Translations under genes and position numbers: made by a program | Origin: Butyrivibrio sp. | GTDB lineage: Bacteria; Bacillota; Clostridia; Lachnospirales; Lachnospiraceae | Direction: 5' to 3' | Assembly: GCA_017535785.1 (NCBI GenBank) | Contig: JAFXTN010000023.1 | Span: 1-64,000 of the forward strand | DNA: 64,000 nt | In this document: positions 9,293-18,609 of the stretch, piece by piece | Layout of the letters: each line of letters begins with the position of its first letter | Position numbering within the stretch: position 1 is the first letter of the stretch | The notes under the pieces: generated by a model | Database searches by the model: none | Seen by the model: only the letters and a program-made list of their open reading frames with translations | What the model was told of the DNA's origin: nothing

Positions 9293-10438
9293 TTGCAGAG
9301 AGTAGGAGTGCTTAGAAAACCAAAAGAAGAGTCTTATATCGATTACAGTTTGATCTTTATCATACTGTTTCTTTTGGCGTTCGGACTTGTAATGGTCTAT
9401 TCTACAAGTTCGTATGAAGCCAACCTGGATCTGGGCGATTCCTCCTATTATTTCAGGCATCAGCTTGTATCTACGGTCATTGGCCTTGTGGCGATGATGA
9501 TCGTTTCGTACATTCCGTACAGACTTTTTGCAAAATTTGCTTTTCCGATATATATAGCGGCCGCGGTGCTGCTGTTACTGGTTATTCCTTTCGGTAGGAC
9601 CATCAACGGTGCTAAGAGATGGATCTACATCATGGGTATGTCGGTCCAGCCGGCGGAGGTCGCGAAATTTGCCGTTATTGTATTTTCGGCAGCTCTTATT
9701 ATCAAGCTCAGAAAAAATCTTATGAATCCCAAGGGATATGCGACGGCGCTCGCTTTTCCTGCATTTTATTCTTTGATGGTTTACGGAATTACAAGAAACC
9801 TCAGTTCCGCCATCATCATCATGGGTATCACGGTTGTTATGCTGTTCATATCAACACCCGGCTATAAGAGATATATCATAGCGGCGCTTTCTGTTGTTGC
9901 GCTTGTTGGTGTTGTTGTAGTCATCATAGTCAATTCCGAGCATTCAAGCGGAATGAACTACAGATTTGAGCGAGTTCTTGCCTGGCTTGATCCCAAGGCT
10001 CACGCCAGCGGTAAAGGTTTCCAGACCTTGCAGGCGCTCTATGCGATCGGTTCCGGTGGAATATTCGGAAAGGGTCTCGGTGAGAGTATGCAGAAGATGG
10101 GCTTTATCCCTGAGGCGCAGAACGACATGATATTCTCGGTTATATGCGAGGAGCTTGGACTTTTCGGAGCGATAGCCGTTATGCTCATGTTCCTTCTTCT
10201 TATCTGGAGACTCATGATCATTGCAAACAATGCACCCGATATGCTTGGAGCACTCCTTGTTATCGGCGTTATGGGACATATTTCAATTCAGGTGATCCTT
10301 AACATAGCGGTTGTTACCAATACGATCCCTAATACCGGAATCACACTTCCGTTTATAAGTTACGGAGGATCTGCAGTTATCATTCAGCTGGCGGAAGTTG
10401 GTCTGGCGCTTAATGTTGCCAGGAATATAGGAAGATAA
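9293..10438 (+). CDS. ftsW: Septal peptidoglycan polymerase FtsW (SEDS family)
   Basis: FtsW is the SEDS glycosyltransferase that polymerises lipid II at the septum together with the class B PBP encoded four genes upstream. About ten transmembrane helices are visible, with LAFGLVMVYSTSS in helix 1, the QPAEVAKFA motif, and the C-terminal NTGITLPFISYGGSA signature. The start is TTG at 9293 behind AGAGGTG. murG, which often follows ftsW, is missing; divIB starts 2 bp after the stop. A RodA assignment is less likely because of the cluster context. Confidence 0.93.
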   Translation: MQRVGVLRKPKEESYIDYSLIFIILFLLAFGLVMVYSTSSYEANLDLGDSSYYFRHQLVSTVIGLVAMMIVSYIPYRLFAKFAFPIYIAAAVLLLLVIPFGRTINGAKRWIYIMGMSVQPAEVAKFAVIVFSAALIIKLRKNLMNPKGYATALAFPAFYSLMVYGITRNLSSAIIIMGITVVMLFISTPGYKRYIIAALSVVALVGVVVVIIVNSEHSSGMNYRFERVLAWLDPKAHASGKGFQTLQALYAIGSGGIFGKGLGESMQKMGFIPEAQNDMIFSVICEELGLFGAIAVMLMFLLLIWRLMIIANNAPDMLGALLVIGVMGHISIQVILNIAVVTNTIPNTGITLPFISYGGSAVIIQLAEVGLALNVARNIGR

Positions 10439-10440
10439 AA

Positions 10441-11259
10441 ATGGCAAAGAGACGCAGGAGAAAATCGTCGATCAAACCGAGACGATTCGAGTTTCATAAC
10501 AGGTGGCATATTAAAGACTCCATCAGAAATAACAGGAGTCTTTATATTATTGCGCTCATTATTCTTGCGGTTCTTTTGATAATAGCCGGCGTTATTAAAT
10601 ATATCGCCGACAACTATACGATACAAAACGTTTATGTCAACGGTAACAAGCATTATACGGATGAAGAGATAATCGACATGGTAATGACGGACAGGCTCTG
10701 TAAGAATTCCATGTATCTCTCGATCAAGTACAGGAACAAGAGTATCAGAAACATTCCGTTCATCGAGAAGATGGATGTAGATATCGTCTCTCCGGATTCG
10801 GTAAGGATAAATGTCTATGAGAAGGCTATCGCCGGATATATCACATACCTTGGTCATTACATGTATTTTGACAGAGAGGGAATAGTTGTCGAGAGCTCTT
10901 TTGAACCTTCGGACGAAGTCCCGCAGGTTATGGGCCTTTCGTTTAACAGCGTCATAATCCATGAGAAGCTCCCTGTCGAGAACGATGAAGTCTTTGAGGA
11001 GATCTTGGATATAACTCAGCTTTTGGCAAAGTACGAATTGCACTGTGACAAGATATTTTTTGACAGCGATTACAACGTCTATCTGTACTTCGGAGGTATC
11101 GAAGTAAGCATTGGTTCCAAAGACAATATTGACGAAAAAATAATAGCTCTCAAAAAAATTTTTAGAACCGAGCAACTCGAGGGAAAATCGGGACTTTTGG
11201 AAATGAAAGATTATAACGAAGATACGAAGAACACCCCATTTTATCCCAAGAATGAGTGA
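10441..11259 (+). CDS. divIB: Cell division protein FtsQ/DivIB
   Basis: This bitopic division protein links to FtsL and FtsB at the septum. A very basic cytoplasmic N terminus (residues 1-30) precedes one transmembrane helix (about 33-56) and an extracytoplasmic POTRA domain starting at NVYVNGNKHYTDEEI. The FtsQ/DivIB core with RINVYEKAIAGYI follows. At 272 residues it is complete. An AGGAAG site overlaps the ftsW end. The 111-bp gap after it carries a promoter for ftsZ. Confidence 0.88.
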   Translation: MAKRRRRKSSIKPRRFEFHNRWHIKDSIRNNRSLYIIALIILAVLLIIAGVIKYIADNYTIQNVYVNGNKHYTDEEIIDMVMTDRLCKNSMYLSIKYRNKSIRNIPFIEKMDVDIVSPDSVRINVYEKAIAGYITYLGHYMYFDREGIVVESSFEPSDEVPQVMGLSFNSVIIHEKLPVENDEVFEEILDITQLLAKYELHCDKIFFDSDYNVYLYFGGIEVSIGSKDNIDEKIIALKKIFRTEQLEGKSGLLEMKDYNEDTKNTPFYPKNE

Positions 11260-11302
11260 TATTTTGATTTTTTTGGGAATAATCATCGAACAAAAAAACG
11301 GG

Positions 11303-11331
11303 TTGATAATTGGTTTAAAAAATCGTATCAT
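11303..11331 (+). promoter_or_regulatory. Probable dedicated ftsZ promoter
   Basis: TTGATA (11303-11308), 17 bases, then TATCAT (11326-11331), 39 bases before the ftsZ start. The -10 is imperfect. A private promoter would let FtsZ be made in excess over the rest of the cluster. Confidence 0.55.
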
Positions 11332-11370
11332 TGATAACAGGAGTTTATAGGTCGTGAAGGAGGAGTTGTT

Positions 11371-12612
11371 TTGCTCGAGATAAAGTCAAACGATGCGGAA
11401 TCCGCTTGCAAGATCATCGTTGTCGGGGTCGGTGGTGCAGGTAATAACGCTGTTAATAGAATGGTAGATGAGAATATAACCGGTGTTGAATTCATCGGTA
11501 TCAATACAGATAAGCAGGCTCTCCAGCTCTGTAAGGCTCCCAAGCTTATACAGATCGGCGAGAAGCTGACCAAGGGACTCGGCGCAGGTGCTAAGCCTGA
11601 GATTGGTCAGAAGGCTGCGGAGGAGAGCTCTGAGGAGATTTCAGCTGCTCTTAAGGGCGCAGACATGGTGTTCGTTACCTGTGGTATGGGTGGCGGAACA
11701 GGTACAGGAGCTGCTCCCGTTGTAGCTAAGCTTGCCAAGGATATGGGTATCTTGACTGTAGGTGTTGTAACAAAGCCTTTCAGTTTCGAGGCTCGTGATC
11801 GTATGCAGAATGCTCTGCTCGGTATACAGAATATCAAATCGAATGTAGATACGCTTATTGTTATCCCTAACGATAAGCTCCTTCAGATAGTTGACAGACG
11901 TACAACAATGCCTGATGCACTTAAGAAGGCCGATGAGGTTCTTCAGCAGGCAGTACAGGGAATCACAGACCTTATCAATGTTCCCGCTGTTATCAATCTT
12001 GACTTTGCCGATGTCCAGACAGTTATGAAGGACAAGGGCATTGCTCATATCGGTATCGGTTCAGGTAAGGGCGATGAGAAGGCTTCAGAGGCTGTTAAGA
12101 TGGCTGTTGAGTCTCCTCTTCTTGAAACTAAGATCAATGGCGCTTCAAGCGTTATCATCAATATTTCCGGTGACATCACTCTTCAGGATGCATCAGATGC
12201 TTCCGAGTATGTTCGCCAGCTTGCAGGCAATGACGTTAACATCATCTTCGGTGCTATGTATGATGAGAACCAGCAGGAGTCCTGCACGATCACTGTTATT
12301 GCTACAGGTATCGACGACAAGGCTATCAACACACCTGTTAAGCCTGTTGCCAATGCTACAGCAACGGCTACATCCGGAGTTGCTAAGGTATTTACACAGA
12401 CACAGCCTGTTGCGGCACAGACACCTGTTGCTCCCGCAACACCTGTAACACCTATTCAGCCTACGATCACACCTATCGGTGTTTCAGCTGATACTTCCGC
12501 AGCAGCTTCAGCAGGTCCCAGACCTACACTTGGGATCAGCCGTCCAAGCGAGATCAAGAGCACAGTAGAGCCTAAGTCTCTCAAGATTCCTGATTTCCTT
12601 CAGAGAAAGTAA
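11371..12612 (+). CDS. ftsZ: Cell division GTPase FtsZ
   Basis: FtsZ is the tubulin homologue that forms the Z ring. The tubulin signature GGGTGTG is at residues 107-113, the N-terminal [17 protein letters not shown] nucleotide loop is intact, and the T7 segment [11 protein letters not shown] is present. The GTPase core ends near residue 320. A Thr/Ala/Pro-rich disordered linker of about 75 residues follows, and the protein ends in the conserved partner-binding peptide IPDFLQRK. The start is TTG at 11371 with a strong AAGGAGGA site. No ftsA precedes it, so membrane tethering probably relies on another protein such as SepF (inference). A strong terminator follows. Confidence 0.97.
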   Translation: MLEIKSNDAESACKIIVVGVGGAGNNAVNRMVDENITGVEFIGINTDKQALQLCKAPKLIQIGEKLTKGLGAGAKPEIGQKAAEESSEEISAALKGADMVFVTCGMGGGTGTGAAPVVAKLAKDMGILTVGVVTKPFSFEARDRMQNALLGIQNIKSNVDTLIVIPNDKLLQIVDRRTTMPDALKKADEVLQQAVQGITDLINVPAVINLDFADVQTVMKDKGIAHIGIGSGKGDEKASEAVKMAVESPLLETKINGASSVIINISGDITLQDASDASEYVRQLAGNDVNIIFGAMYDENQQESCTITVIATGIDDKAINTPVKPVANATATATSGVAKVFTQTQPVAAQTPVAPATPVTPIQPTITPIGVSADTSAAASAGPRPTLGISRPSEIKSTVEPKSLKIPDFLQRK

Positions 12613-12620
12613 ATCATATT

Positions 12621-12650
12621 GCCCTCCGCTAAAGGCGGAGGGCTTTTTTT
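12621..12650 (+). terminator. Intrinsic terminator after ftsZ
   Basis: GCCCTCCGC (12621-12629) pairs perfectly with GCGGAGGGC (12635-12643) across a 5-base loop and is followed by seven T. It closes the division cluster. Confidence 0.92.
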
Positions 12651-12768
12651 ATTCAATAGGAAAGTCCTATTGAATAAAAAAGCTCCGCAGGGATGCGCAC
12701 TCGCGCGAGTTGTATTATGTTGACAGAGTCAACCGCGCTCGGCGCGAGAATGTCGCAAGCGACATTCT
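12651..12768. repeat. Array of five consecutive perfect hairpins
   Basis: The 306-bp gap between ftsZ and nrdR holds no gene. After the terminator it contains: ATTCAATAGGA/TCCTATTGAAT (12651-12675, followed by a short A-run); the palindrome ACTCGCGCGAGT (12699-12710); GTTGAC/GTCAAC (12719-12733); CGCGC/GCGCG (12734-12746); and AGAATGTCGC/GCGACATTCT (12747-12768). The last three abut without spacers. The first may be a second, leftward-acting terminator. The remainder (12769-12918) is AT-rich and should hold the nrdR promoter, which I could not define clearly. Confidence 0.75.
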
Positions 12769-12918
12769 TTCTTGTTCATTAAATTGTGTGGAAAAATTCG
12801 CAAAATGATGATACAATAACTGGTAGAAATGCGTGTATTTGCGGCAACATATTGTGGATTATATCTTTTGTCGGACAATACACATCTAATGTCATTTTGT
12901 TAAGATGGAGGATTTGGT

Positions 12919-13431
12919 ATGAAATGCCCATTCTGCGGAAAAGATGATACAAGAGTAATCGATTCAAGACCTGCGGATGAGAATACATCGATCAGAAGAA
13001 GACGTGTATGCGATTCCTGCGGGAAGAGATTTACTACATATGAGAAAGTGGAGACTATTCCGCTTATTGTTATAAAGAAGGGCGATGTGCGTGAGCCTTA
13101 CGACAGAGCCAAGATCGAAGCCGGTGTATTCAGAGCTTGCCACAAGAGACCGGTAAGTGCTGAGCAGATCACAAAGCTTGTTGATTCTGTAGAGACCGAA
13201 GTGTTCAATATGGAGCAGAAAGAGATACCAAGCCGTGCTATCGGTGAGATAGTAATGGACAAGATGAAGAATTTGGATCCGGTAGCATATGTAAGATTTG
13301 CTTCCGTATACAGAGAATTTAAGGATGTTAATACCTTTATGGATGAACTTAAATCAGTTCTTCGAAAAGAGGCTGACGGTACGATAACAGATACGACCGA
13401 TAAGAACACTCCGCTATTAAAGAAAGAATGA
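12919..13431 (+). CDS. nrdR: Transcriptional repressor NrdR
   Basis: NrdR represses ribonucleotide reductase genes in response to ATP/dATP. An N-terminal zinc ribbon (MKCPFCG...RVCDSCGKRFTTYE) is followed by an ATP-cone domain (about residues 48-138). The 170-residue length is normal with a slightly extended tail. No ribonucleotide reductase gene is in the window, so its targets lie elsewhere. It is monocistronic: a long gap precedes it and a terminator follows. Confidence 0.95.
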   Translation: MKCPFCGKDDTRVIDSRPADENTSIRRRRVCDSCGKRFTTYEKVETIPLIVIKKGDVREPYDRAKIEAGVFRACHKRPVSAEQITKLVDSVETEVFNMEQKEIPSRAIGEIVMDKMKNLDPVAYVRFASVYREFKDVNTFMDELKSVLRKEADGTITDTTDKNTPLLKKE

Positions 13432-13436
13432 CTTGG

Positions 13437-13470
13437 AAGCCTTGACAGAGACTTGTCAAGGCTTTATATT
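13437..13470 (+). terminator. Intrinsic terminator after nrdR
   Basis: AAGCCTTGACA (13437-13447) pairs with TGTCAAGGCTT (13454-13464), 11 bp perfect, followed by a T/A-rich tail. Confidence 0.85.
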
Positions 13471-13526
13471 TTATCAGTAATGGCATAGCCAATGCCTATA
13501 ATTCAATAAGGAGGAAGATTTTTAAC

Positions 13527-15107
13527 ATGATTAAAAGAAGTATTGGCAGAAAGGTAGGCTGCCGTCTTCTGATGGTTGTGTTGACAACACTGACTGTTGC
13601 ATTGAGCGGCTGCTCAAGTGACAAGACAGGAGATTCCAATAAACCGAGTACTGAGGCTGCACAGACAGACAACCAGGCCGGAAATGCGGATGATCTTTCC
13701 AAGCTTATCGTTGGTATACCTCAGGATTTGGACAGTTTTGACCCTCATTATGCGACGGGGGCAGGAACCAAAGAGGTGCTGTTTAACATATTCGAAGGAC
13801 TTGTTAAACCCGATGAGAACGGTAATCTTAACCCTGCTGTAGCCAGTGAGTACACAATATCGGAAGATAATAAGGTATATACTTTCACACTCAGAGACGG
13901 AATCAAGTTCCACGACGGATCCGCAGTTACAGTAGAGGATATCAAATATTCTATCGACCGTAACGCAGGCGCTGACGGAAGTGAGCCGCTTGTTTCTTCT
14001 TTTTCCAACATAGACAGTGTGAATATACTTGATGACAGTCACGTAGAGATCGTACTTAAGGAAGCTAATTCCGAGTTTCTAACTCAGCTCACTGTTGCCA
14101 TTATCCCGGCATCCAATGAGCATCCCGAGAACAAGATCATCGGAACAGGTCCTTATATGTATGTATCAAGCGCACCACAGGAGAACTTCACTGTAACCGC
14201 TTTTGACGATTACTGGGGAGACAAGGCATATATCAAGGACGTAGTTTTCAAGATCGAGTCCAACGCAGATGCGGTTGTTATGGATCTTGAGGGTGGTTCT
14301 ATCGATATGTTCGCAAGGATTCCAAGCTCACAGGTTGCTCAACTCTCCGATAAATTTGAGATCTATGAGGGAACAATGAACCTTGTACAGGCTCTTTACC
14401 TCAACAATCAGGTTAAGCCTTTTGATGATGTAAGAGTTCGTCAGGCTCTTTGCTATGCGATCAATCCTCAGGAGATCATGGACTTTGTTTCAGACGGAGC
14501 GGGTGTTGAGATAGGAAGCGCTATGTATCCTGCATTCGGCAAGTACTATATGCCAGAGCTCAATGATGTTTATGATCAGGATGTCGAGAAGGCGAAAGCT
14601 CTTTTGGCTGAGGCAGGATATCCTAACGGATTTGAGTTTACTATCACAGTTCCTTCAAACTACAAGCAGCACGTTGATACCGCTCAGGTTATCTCTGAGG
14701 AGCTCAAGGCTGTCGGAATCACAGCTAGCATCCAGGAGATCGAGTGGAACTCATGGCTCTCTGATGTTTACACAGACAGAAAGTACGAGTCAACAGTTGT
14801 AGGTTTTGATGCTTCAACACTTTCAGCAGCGGCTCTTCTTGCAAGATATGAGACAACAGCTAGCAAGAACATGTTCAACTTCAGCAGCGAAGCATATGAT
14901 AAGGCTTATGCCAATGCACAGGCTACATCAGATGACGCTGAGAAGACCAAGTATTACAAAGAGTGCGAGGAAATCCTTGCCAAAGAAGCTGCAAACGTAT
15001 ACATTCAGGACCTTCCTGAGTTCGTTGCACTTAACAAGAAGTTTACGGGATATGTTTTCTATCCCCTTTATGTACAGGATATAGCTAAGATCAGACCTGC
15101 ACAGTAA
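13527..15107 (+). CDS. oppA: Oligopeptide/nickel-type ABC transporter substrate-binding lipoprotein
   Basis: This is an SBP family 5 protein that captures peptides (or in some members nickel or other ligands) outside the membrane for the permease encoded downstream. A lipoprotein signal ends in LSGC with Cys29 as lipidation site. The mature protein begins with a Ser/Thr/Asn-rich linker, then LIVGIPQDLDSFDPHYATG and the family motif FTLRDGIKFHDGSAVT. The length (526) is normal. An AAGGAGGA site precedes the ATG, and a TATAAT at 13497-13502 may be the operon's -10. A hairpin after the stop could reduce read-through, giving more binding protein than permease. The ligand cannot be told from sequence. 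Confidence 0.9.
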   Translation: MIKRSIGRKVGCRLLMVVLTTLTVALSGCSSDKTGDSNKPSTEAAQTDNQAGNADDLSKLIVGIPQDLDSFDPHYATGAGTKEVLFNIFEGLVKPDENGNLNPAVASEYTISEDNKVYTFTLRDGIKFHDGSAVTVEDIKYSIDRNAGADGSEPLVSSFSNIDSVNILDDSHVEIVLKEANSEFLTQLTVAIIPASNEHPENKIIGTGPYMYVSSAPQENFTVTAFDDYWGDKAYIKDVVFKIESNADAVVMDLEGGSIDMFARIPSSQVAQLSDKFEIYEGTMNLVQALYLNNQVKPFDDVRVRQALCYAINPQEIMDFVSDGAGVEIGSAMYPAFGKYYMPELNDVYDQDVEKAKALLAEAGYPNGFEFTITVPSNYKQHVDTAQVISEELKAVGITASIQEIEWNSWLSDVYTDRKYESTVVGFDASTLSAAALLARYETTASKNMFNFSSEAYDKAYANAQATSDDAEKTKYYKECEEILAKEAANVYIQDLPEFVALNKKFTGYVFYPLYVQDIAKIRPAQ

Positions 15108-15118
15108 TAGACTACAAG

Positions 15119-15141
15119 GGATCGGGGTCCTGCCTTGATCC
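15119..15141 (+). other. Hairpin between oppA and oppB
   Basis: GGATC (15119-15123) pairs with GATCC (15137-15141) across a GC-rich loop, without a T-run. Intercistronic hairpins here commonly stabilise the upstream binding-protein message or attenuate read-through (inference). Confidence 0.35.
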
Positions 15142-15174
15142 GAAAGAAGACAAGAGAATGCGGGGAATACGCGT

Positions 15175-16119
15175 ATGAAATATATCATTAAAAAAATTAT
15201 TTCCATGATAATTACTTTAGTGGTGGTTTCGCTATGCGTATTCCTCGCTTTTAGTATTATTCCGGGTGATCCCGCACTTAGGATGCTCGGAACAGAGGCT
15301 TCTCCCGAGCTTATAGCTCAGACAAGGGAGAGAATGGGACTTAACGATCCCTTTTTTATCAGATATTTCAGATGGTTTACAGCTTTTCTTCACGGCGATA
15401 TGGGCACTAGCTACAACTACAGTGTTCCCGTATCCGGCATGATCCTTGGCAAGATCCCGATCACGCTCACGATGGCTGTAATGTCTTTTTTACTCACGAT
15501 CTTGATCTCAATTCCCCTTGGAATCATAACTGCCAAGCATGAGGGCGGTATTCTGGACAGAGTGATAACCGTTTTTAACCAGATAGTTATGGCTATCCCT
15601 CCTTTCTTTTCCGGGATCATCATAAGCTTTGTATTCGGCATGCTTCTTAAGGTGTTCACACCCGGGGGATTTATCTCATATAAAGATGACTTTGGCGGAT
15701 TTATCAGATATTTGGTATTCCCGTCAGTTGCGATCGCGCTTCCCAAGATAGCGATGACAGTCAAGATGCTGAGGGGCAGCGTTATAGATGAGGCGGCAAA
15801 AGATTATACGAGAACCGCCTACAGCAGAGGCAATAACACAGACGGCGTGCTTTACAGGCATGTACTTAAGAATGCTCTTATCCCTGTCATAACGTTCCTT
15901 GGAATGGTGCTTGCGGATATGATCGCCGGAAGTATCGTTATTGAGCAGGTTTTCAGCATACCGGGAATAAGCAGGATACTTCTTACAAGTATCAGCAACA
16001 GAGATTATCCGGTTGTTGAAGCGATAATCATGGGCATTGCAATTGTGGTTATAGTGACCAATCTTTTGGTTGATATCATATACAGGATGATCGATCCCAG
16101 AATAGGCATTGAAGAATGA
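15175..16119 (+). CDS. oppB: Oligopeptide-type ABC transporter permease, OppB-like
   Basis: First of two permease subunits of the Opp/Dpp importer. Six transmembrane helices are visible, starting with the typical N-terminal helix IISMIITLVVVSLCVFLAFSIIPGDPA. The late cytoplasmic EAA-type loop reads DYTRTAYSRGNNTDGVLYRHVLKNALIPV. The length of 314 is normal. The stop overlaps the oppC start by 4 bases (ATGA), indicating coupled translation. Confidence 0.93.
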   Translation: MKYIIKKIISMIITLVVVSLCVFLAFSIIPGDPALRMLGTEASPELIAQTRERMGLNDPFFIRYFRWFTAFLHGDMGTSYNYSVPVSGMILGKIPITLTMAVMSFLLTILISIPLGIITAKHEGGILDRVITVFNQIVMAIPPFFSGIIISFVFGMLLKVFTPGGFISYKDDFGGFIRYLVFPSVAIALPKIAMTVKMLRGSVIDEAAKDYTRTAYSRGNNTDGVLYRHVLKNALIPVITFLGMVLADMIAGSIVIEQVFSIPGISRILLTSISNRDYPVVEAIIMGIAIVVIVTNLLVDIIYRMIDPRIGIEE

Positions 16120-16937
16120 AGAACTTAAGCAGGACTTTTAAAAAGATAAAGAAAGACCCATATATGACATTTGGGCTCATAATAACCGGAATTATCCTTT
16201 TGATGATAATTGTGGGTCTCTTTTGGATGCCTTATGAGCCTACCAAGATGAGTGCGTCCGAAAAGCTTCAGGGTATCTCTCTTAAGCACATCATGGGTAC
16301 CGACAATATGGGCCGTGATGTGTTCAGCAGAGTTATGTACGGAAGCAGGGTGACACTTCTTATCGCGATCGGAACAGTTACGATCGGTGCGGTGCTGGGT
16401 ACTGCGATCGGTGCGCTTACGGGATATTTCGGCGGCGTGTTTGATGAAGTTATCATGAGAGTCATCGACGCTCTTTTTGCATTTCCGAGCATTCTTTTGG
16501 CACTTGTTATCGTCAGTGTCTTTGGAACAGGCTGGATCCAGCTTCTTATGTCACTTGGAATTGCTTTTATTCCGAGCTTTGCGAGGATCGTAAGAGGTGA
16601 GGTGCTCAGGTGCAGGAACATGGATTATGTTGCGAGTGCCAAGCTTCAGGGCGTTTCCGATGTCAGGATGATATTTGTGCACATACTTCCCAATATCAAG
16701 GGAGTTATGGCTTCTTCTATACTTATTGGATTTAACAATGCGGTACTTGCTGAAGCGGGACTTAGCTATCTCGGAGTCGGTTCACAGCCTCCGTACGCAA
16801 GCCTTGGCAAGATGCTGTCCGATGCGCAGCAGTATATGTTCACAACGCCGAGCTATTGTCTTTGCCCCGGCGTTGTTATCGTGCTTATGGTACTTGGCTT
16901 TTCATTCTTGGGAGAGGGGATCAGAAGATGGGAATAA
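16116..16937 (+). CDS. oppC: Oligopeptide-type ABC transporter permease, OppC-like
   Basis: Second permease subunit of the importer. The N-terminal cytoplasmic segment and first helix are followed by the family motif HIMGTDNMGRDVFSRVMYGSR, then a BPD_transp_1 domain with the EAA loop DYVASAKLQGVSDVRMIFVHILPN. At 273 residues it is complete. It overlaps oppB by 4 bases and oppD by 10, so all four transport genes are likely translated from one message. Confidence 0.93.
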   Translation: MKNLSRTFKKIKKDPYMTFGLIITGIILLMIIVGLFWMPYEPTKMSASEKLQGISLKHIMGTDNMGRDVFSRVMYGSRVTLLIAIGTVTIGAVLGTAIGALTGYFGGVFDEVIMRVIDALFAFPSILLALVIVSVFGTGWIQLLMSLGIAFIPSFARIVRGEVLRCRNMDYVASAKLQGVSDVRMIFVHILPNIKGVMASSILIGFNNAVLAEAGLSYLGVGSQPPYASLGKMLSDAQQYMFTTPSYCLCPGVVIVLMVLGFSFLGEGIRRWE

Positions 16938-17728
16938 TACTTGATGTAACTGATCTTCATATAGAATTCCACGATCACGACGTGCCGGAGACGGTCGTTG
17001 AGGATTTTGATCTTATGCTTGAAGAGGGCGAGATCGTAGGGATCGTCGGTGAGTCCGGATCGGGAAAGAGTATGAGTGCTCTTGCGATAGCGGGACTCCT
17101 TAACAGGCATGCCCTTAAAAAGACAGGTAGGATCATGTTTAACGGCGATGACCTTCTTACCTGCGACAGAGCGACTCTTCGTTCATACCAGGGCGATGAG
17201 ATATCGATGATCTTCCAGGAGCCCATGACGAGCCTTAATCCGGTTAAAAAGATAGGATGGCAGGTTGAGGAATCTCTTTTTATCCATCATCCTGATATAG
17301 ATAAAAAAGAGCGCAAGAAAAGGGCGATTGAGATGCTCAAGGCGGTCGGACTTAACGATGCCGAGAATATCTACTACATGCATCCGCATGAGCTTTCGGG
17401 CGGTATGAGGCAGAGAGTCATGATCGCGGCTGCAATGATAGGCGATCCCAAGATCCTTATAGCGGACGAGCCCACGACGGCGCTTGATGTCACGGTTCAG
17501 GCTCAGATCGTTGAGCTTCTTAAAAAGATCAACAAAGAGAGAGGAACCTCGATCATCTTCATATCGCATGACCTTAGCCTTGTAAGCCAGCTTTGCGAGA
17601 GGGTCATAGTCATGCAGAAGGGTAATATCGTTGAGAGCGGCAAGACTTCAAGAGTCTTTTCCAATCCGACGGACATCTATACAAAGAAACTTATCGCGGC
17701 GATCCCCAAGATCGATATCGGGGAGTGA
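16928..17728 (+). CDS. oppD: Oligopeptide-type ABC transporter ATPase, OppD-like
   Basis: One of the two ATPase subunits that power uptake. Walker A is GESGSGKS (about residues 39-46), the signature is LSGGMRQRVMIA, and Walker B is ILIADEPTTALD followed by the H-loop ISHDLSLV. The 266 residues make this a short OppD: the C-terminal zinc-loop extension seen in many members (with CxxxxPxC) is absent. The ATG at 16928 sits inside the oppC end with GAGAGGGG upstream; the frame extends further back but without homology. Confidence 0.92.
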   Translation: MGIILDVTDLHIEFHDHDVPETVVEDFDLMLEEGEIVGIVGESGSGKSMSALAIAGLLNRHALKKTGRIMFNGDDLLTCDRATLRSYQGDEISMIFQEPMTSLNPVKKIGWQVEESLFIHHPDIDKKERKKRAIEMLKAVGLNDAENIYYMHPHELSGGMRQRVMIAAAMIGDPKILIADEPTTALDVTVQAQIVELLKKINKERGTSIIFISHDLSLVSQLCERVIVMQKGNIVESGKTSRVFSNPTDIYTKKLIAAIPKIDIGE

Positions 17729-17774
17729 GCCCGTTTTCGGGGTATTATTTTAGGCAAAAACGCAGGGAAAGTAT

Positions 17775-18527
17775 ATGAGTGAAGCAGTACTGAGAGCAAA
17801 AGACCTATGCGTCTTTTATAAAAACAGAAAAAGAAAGCTCTTTTCCGGGAATAGAAAGGTGCAGATCCTTCACGATGTCTCTTTTGAGATGGGAGAAGGT
17901 GAAGTTCTGGCTATCGCCGGTGAGTCGGGCTGCGGTAAATCGACGCTTGCTCGCGCCATAGTCGGCATCAACAAGGACTATACGGGCGAGCTGTGGCAGA
18001 AGTACAGCGGACCGCAGATGGTCTTCCAGGATCCCTACAATTCTCTTAATCCTGCGAAGAAGGTGGGCTGGCTCTTGGAGGAGCCTCTCAAAGTCGACAA
18101 GACGAGGAAGTGGACCAAGGAAGAGCGCCTTGCCAAGGTAAAAGAGATCATGAAGGAGATCGAGCTTCCGCTTGAGATGCTGGAAAGATATCCTTCGCAG
18201 CTTTCCGGAGGACAGAGGCAGAGAGTGTGCATAGGTATCGCTCTTATGCGAGAGCCCAAGCTTCTCATCGCTGATGAGCCGGTTTCCGCGCTGGATGTTA
18301 CGATACAGGCGCAGATCATGGAGCTTTTGAGATCACTCCATAAGAGACTCGGCATTTCCATCATATTTATCTCACATGACCTCCGCGTAGTGTACCAGAT
18401 AAGCGATCATGTGATGATCATGAGGAACGGAAAGGTCGTGGAATACGGCGAAACGAAGGATGTATACCGAAATCCTCAGGCAGATTATACAAAAGAGCTT
18501 TTGACGGCCGCGGGAATCAGAAAATAA
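17775..18527 (+). CDS. oppF: Oligopeptide-type ABC transporter ATPase, OppF-like
   Basis: Second ATPase of the importer. Walker A is GESGCGKST, the Q-loop QDPYNSLNPAKKVG is typical of OppF, the signature is LSGGQRQRVCIGIAL, and Walker B is LLIADEPVSALD. A basic insert (KNRKRKLFSGNRK) precedes the first strand, as in other OppF-like proteins. The 250-residue length lacks the usual C-terminal extension, matching the short OppD. Last gene of the unit; no clear T-run terminator follows, only nested palindromes. Confidence 0.92.
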   Translation: MSEAVLRAKDLCVFYKNRKRKLFSGNRKVQILHDVSFEMGEGEVLAIAGESGCGKSTLARAIVGINKDYTGELWQKYSGPQMVFQDPYNSLNPAKKVGWLLEEPLKVDKTRKWTKEERLAKVKEIMKEIELPLEMLERYPSQLSGGQRQRVCIGIALMREPKLLIADEPVSALDVTIQAQIMELLRSLHKRLGISIIFISHDLRVVYQISDHVMIMRNGKVVEYGETKDVYRNPQADYTKELLTAAGIRK

Positions 18528-18609
18528 GCGGCTTTAGAATTATTTAAGATTTAATTCAGTTAATTTATCTGGGTTTTTGCCGATATATATTATGATAAAG
18601 GTGTCAAAG

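Noticed and set aside
10384-11331. 315-codon minus-strand open frame opposite divIB
   Set aside because: It lies antisense to a recognised division gene, shows no family features, and no clear ribosome site precedes it; it is a codon-usage shadow.
13474-13502. Full promoter for the opp operon
   Set aside because: TATAAT at 13497-13502 is good, but no -35 lies at proper spacing, so it is noted only in the oppA entry.
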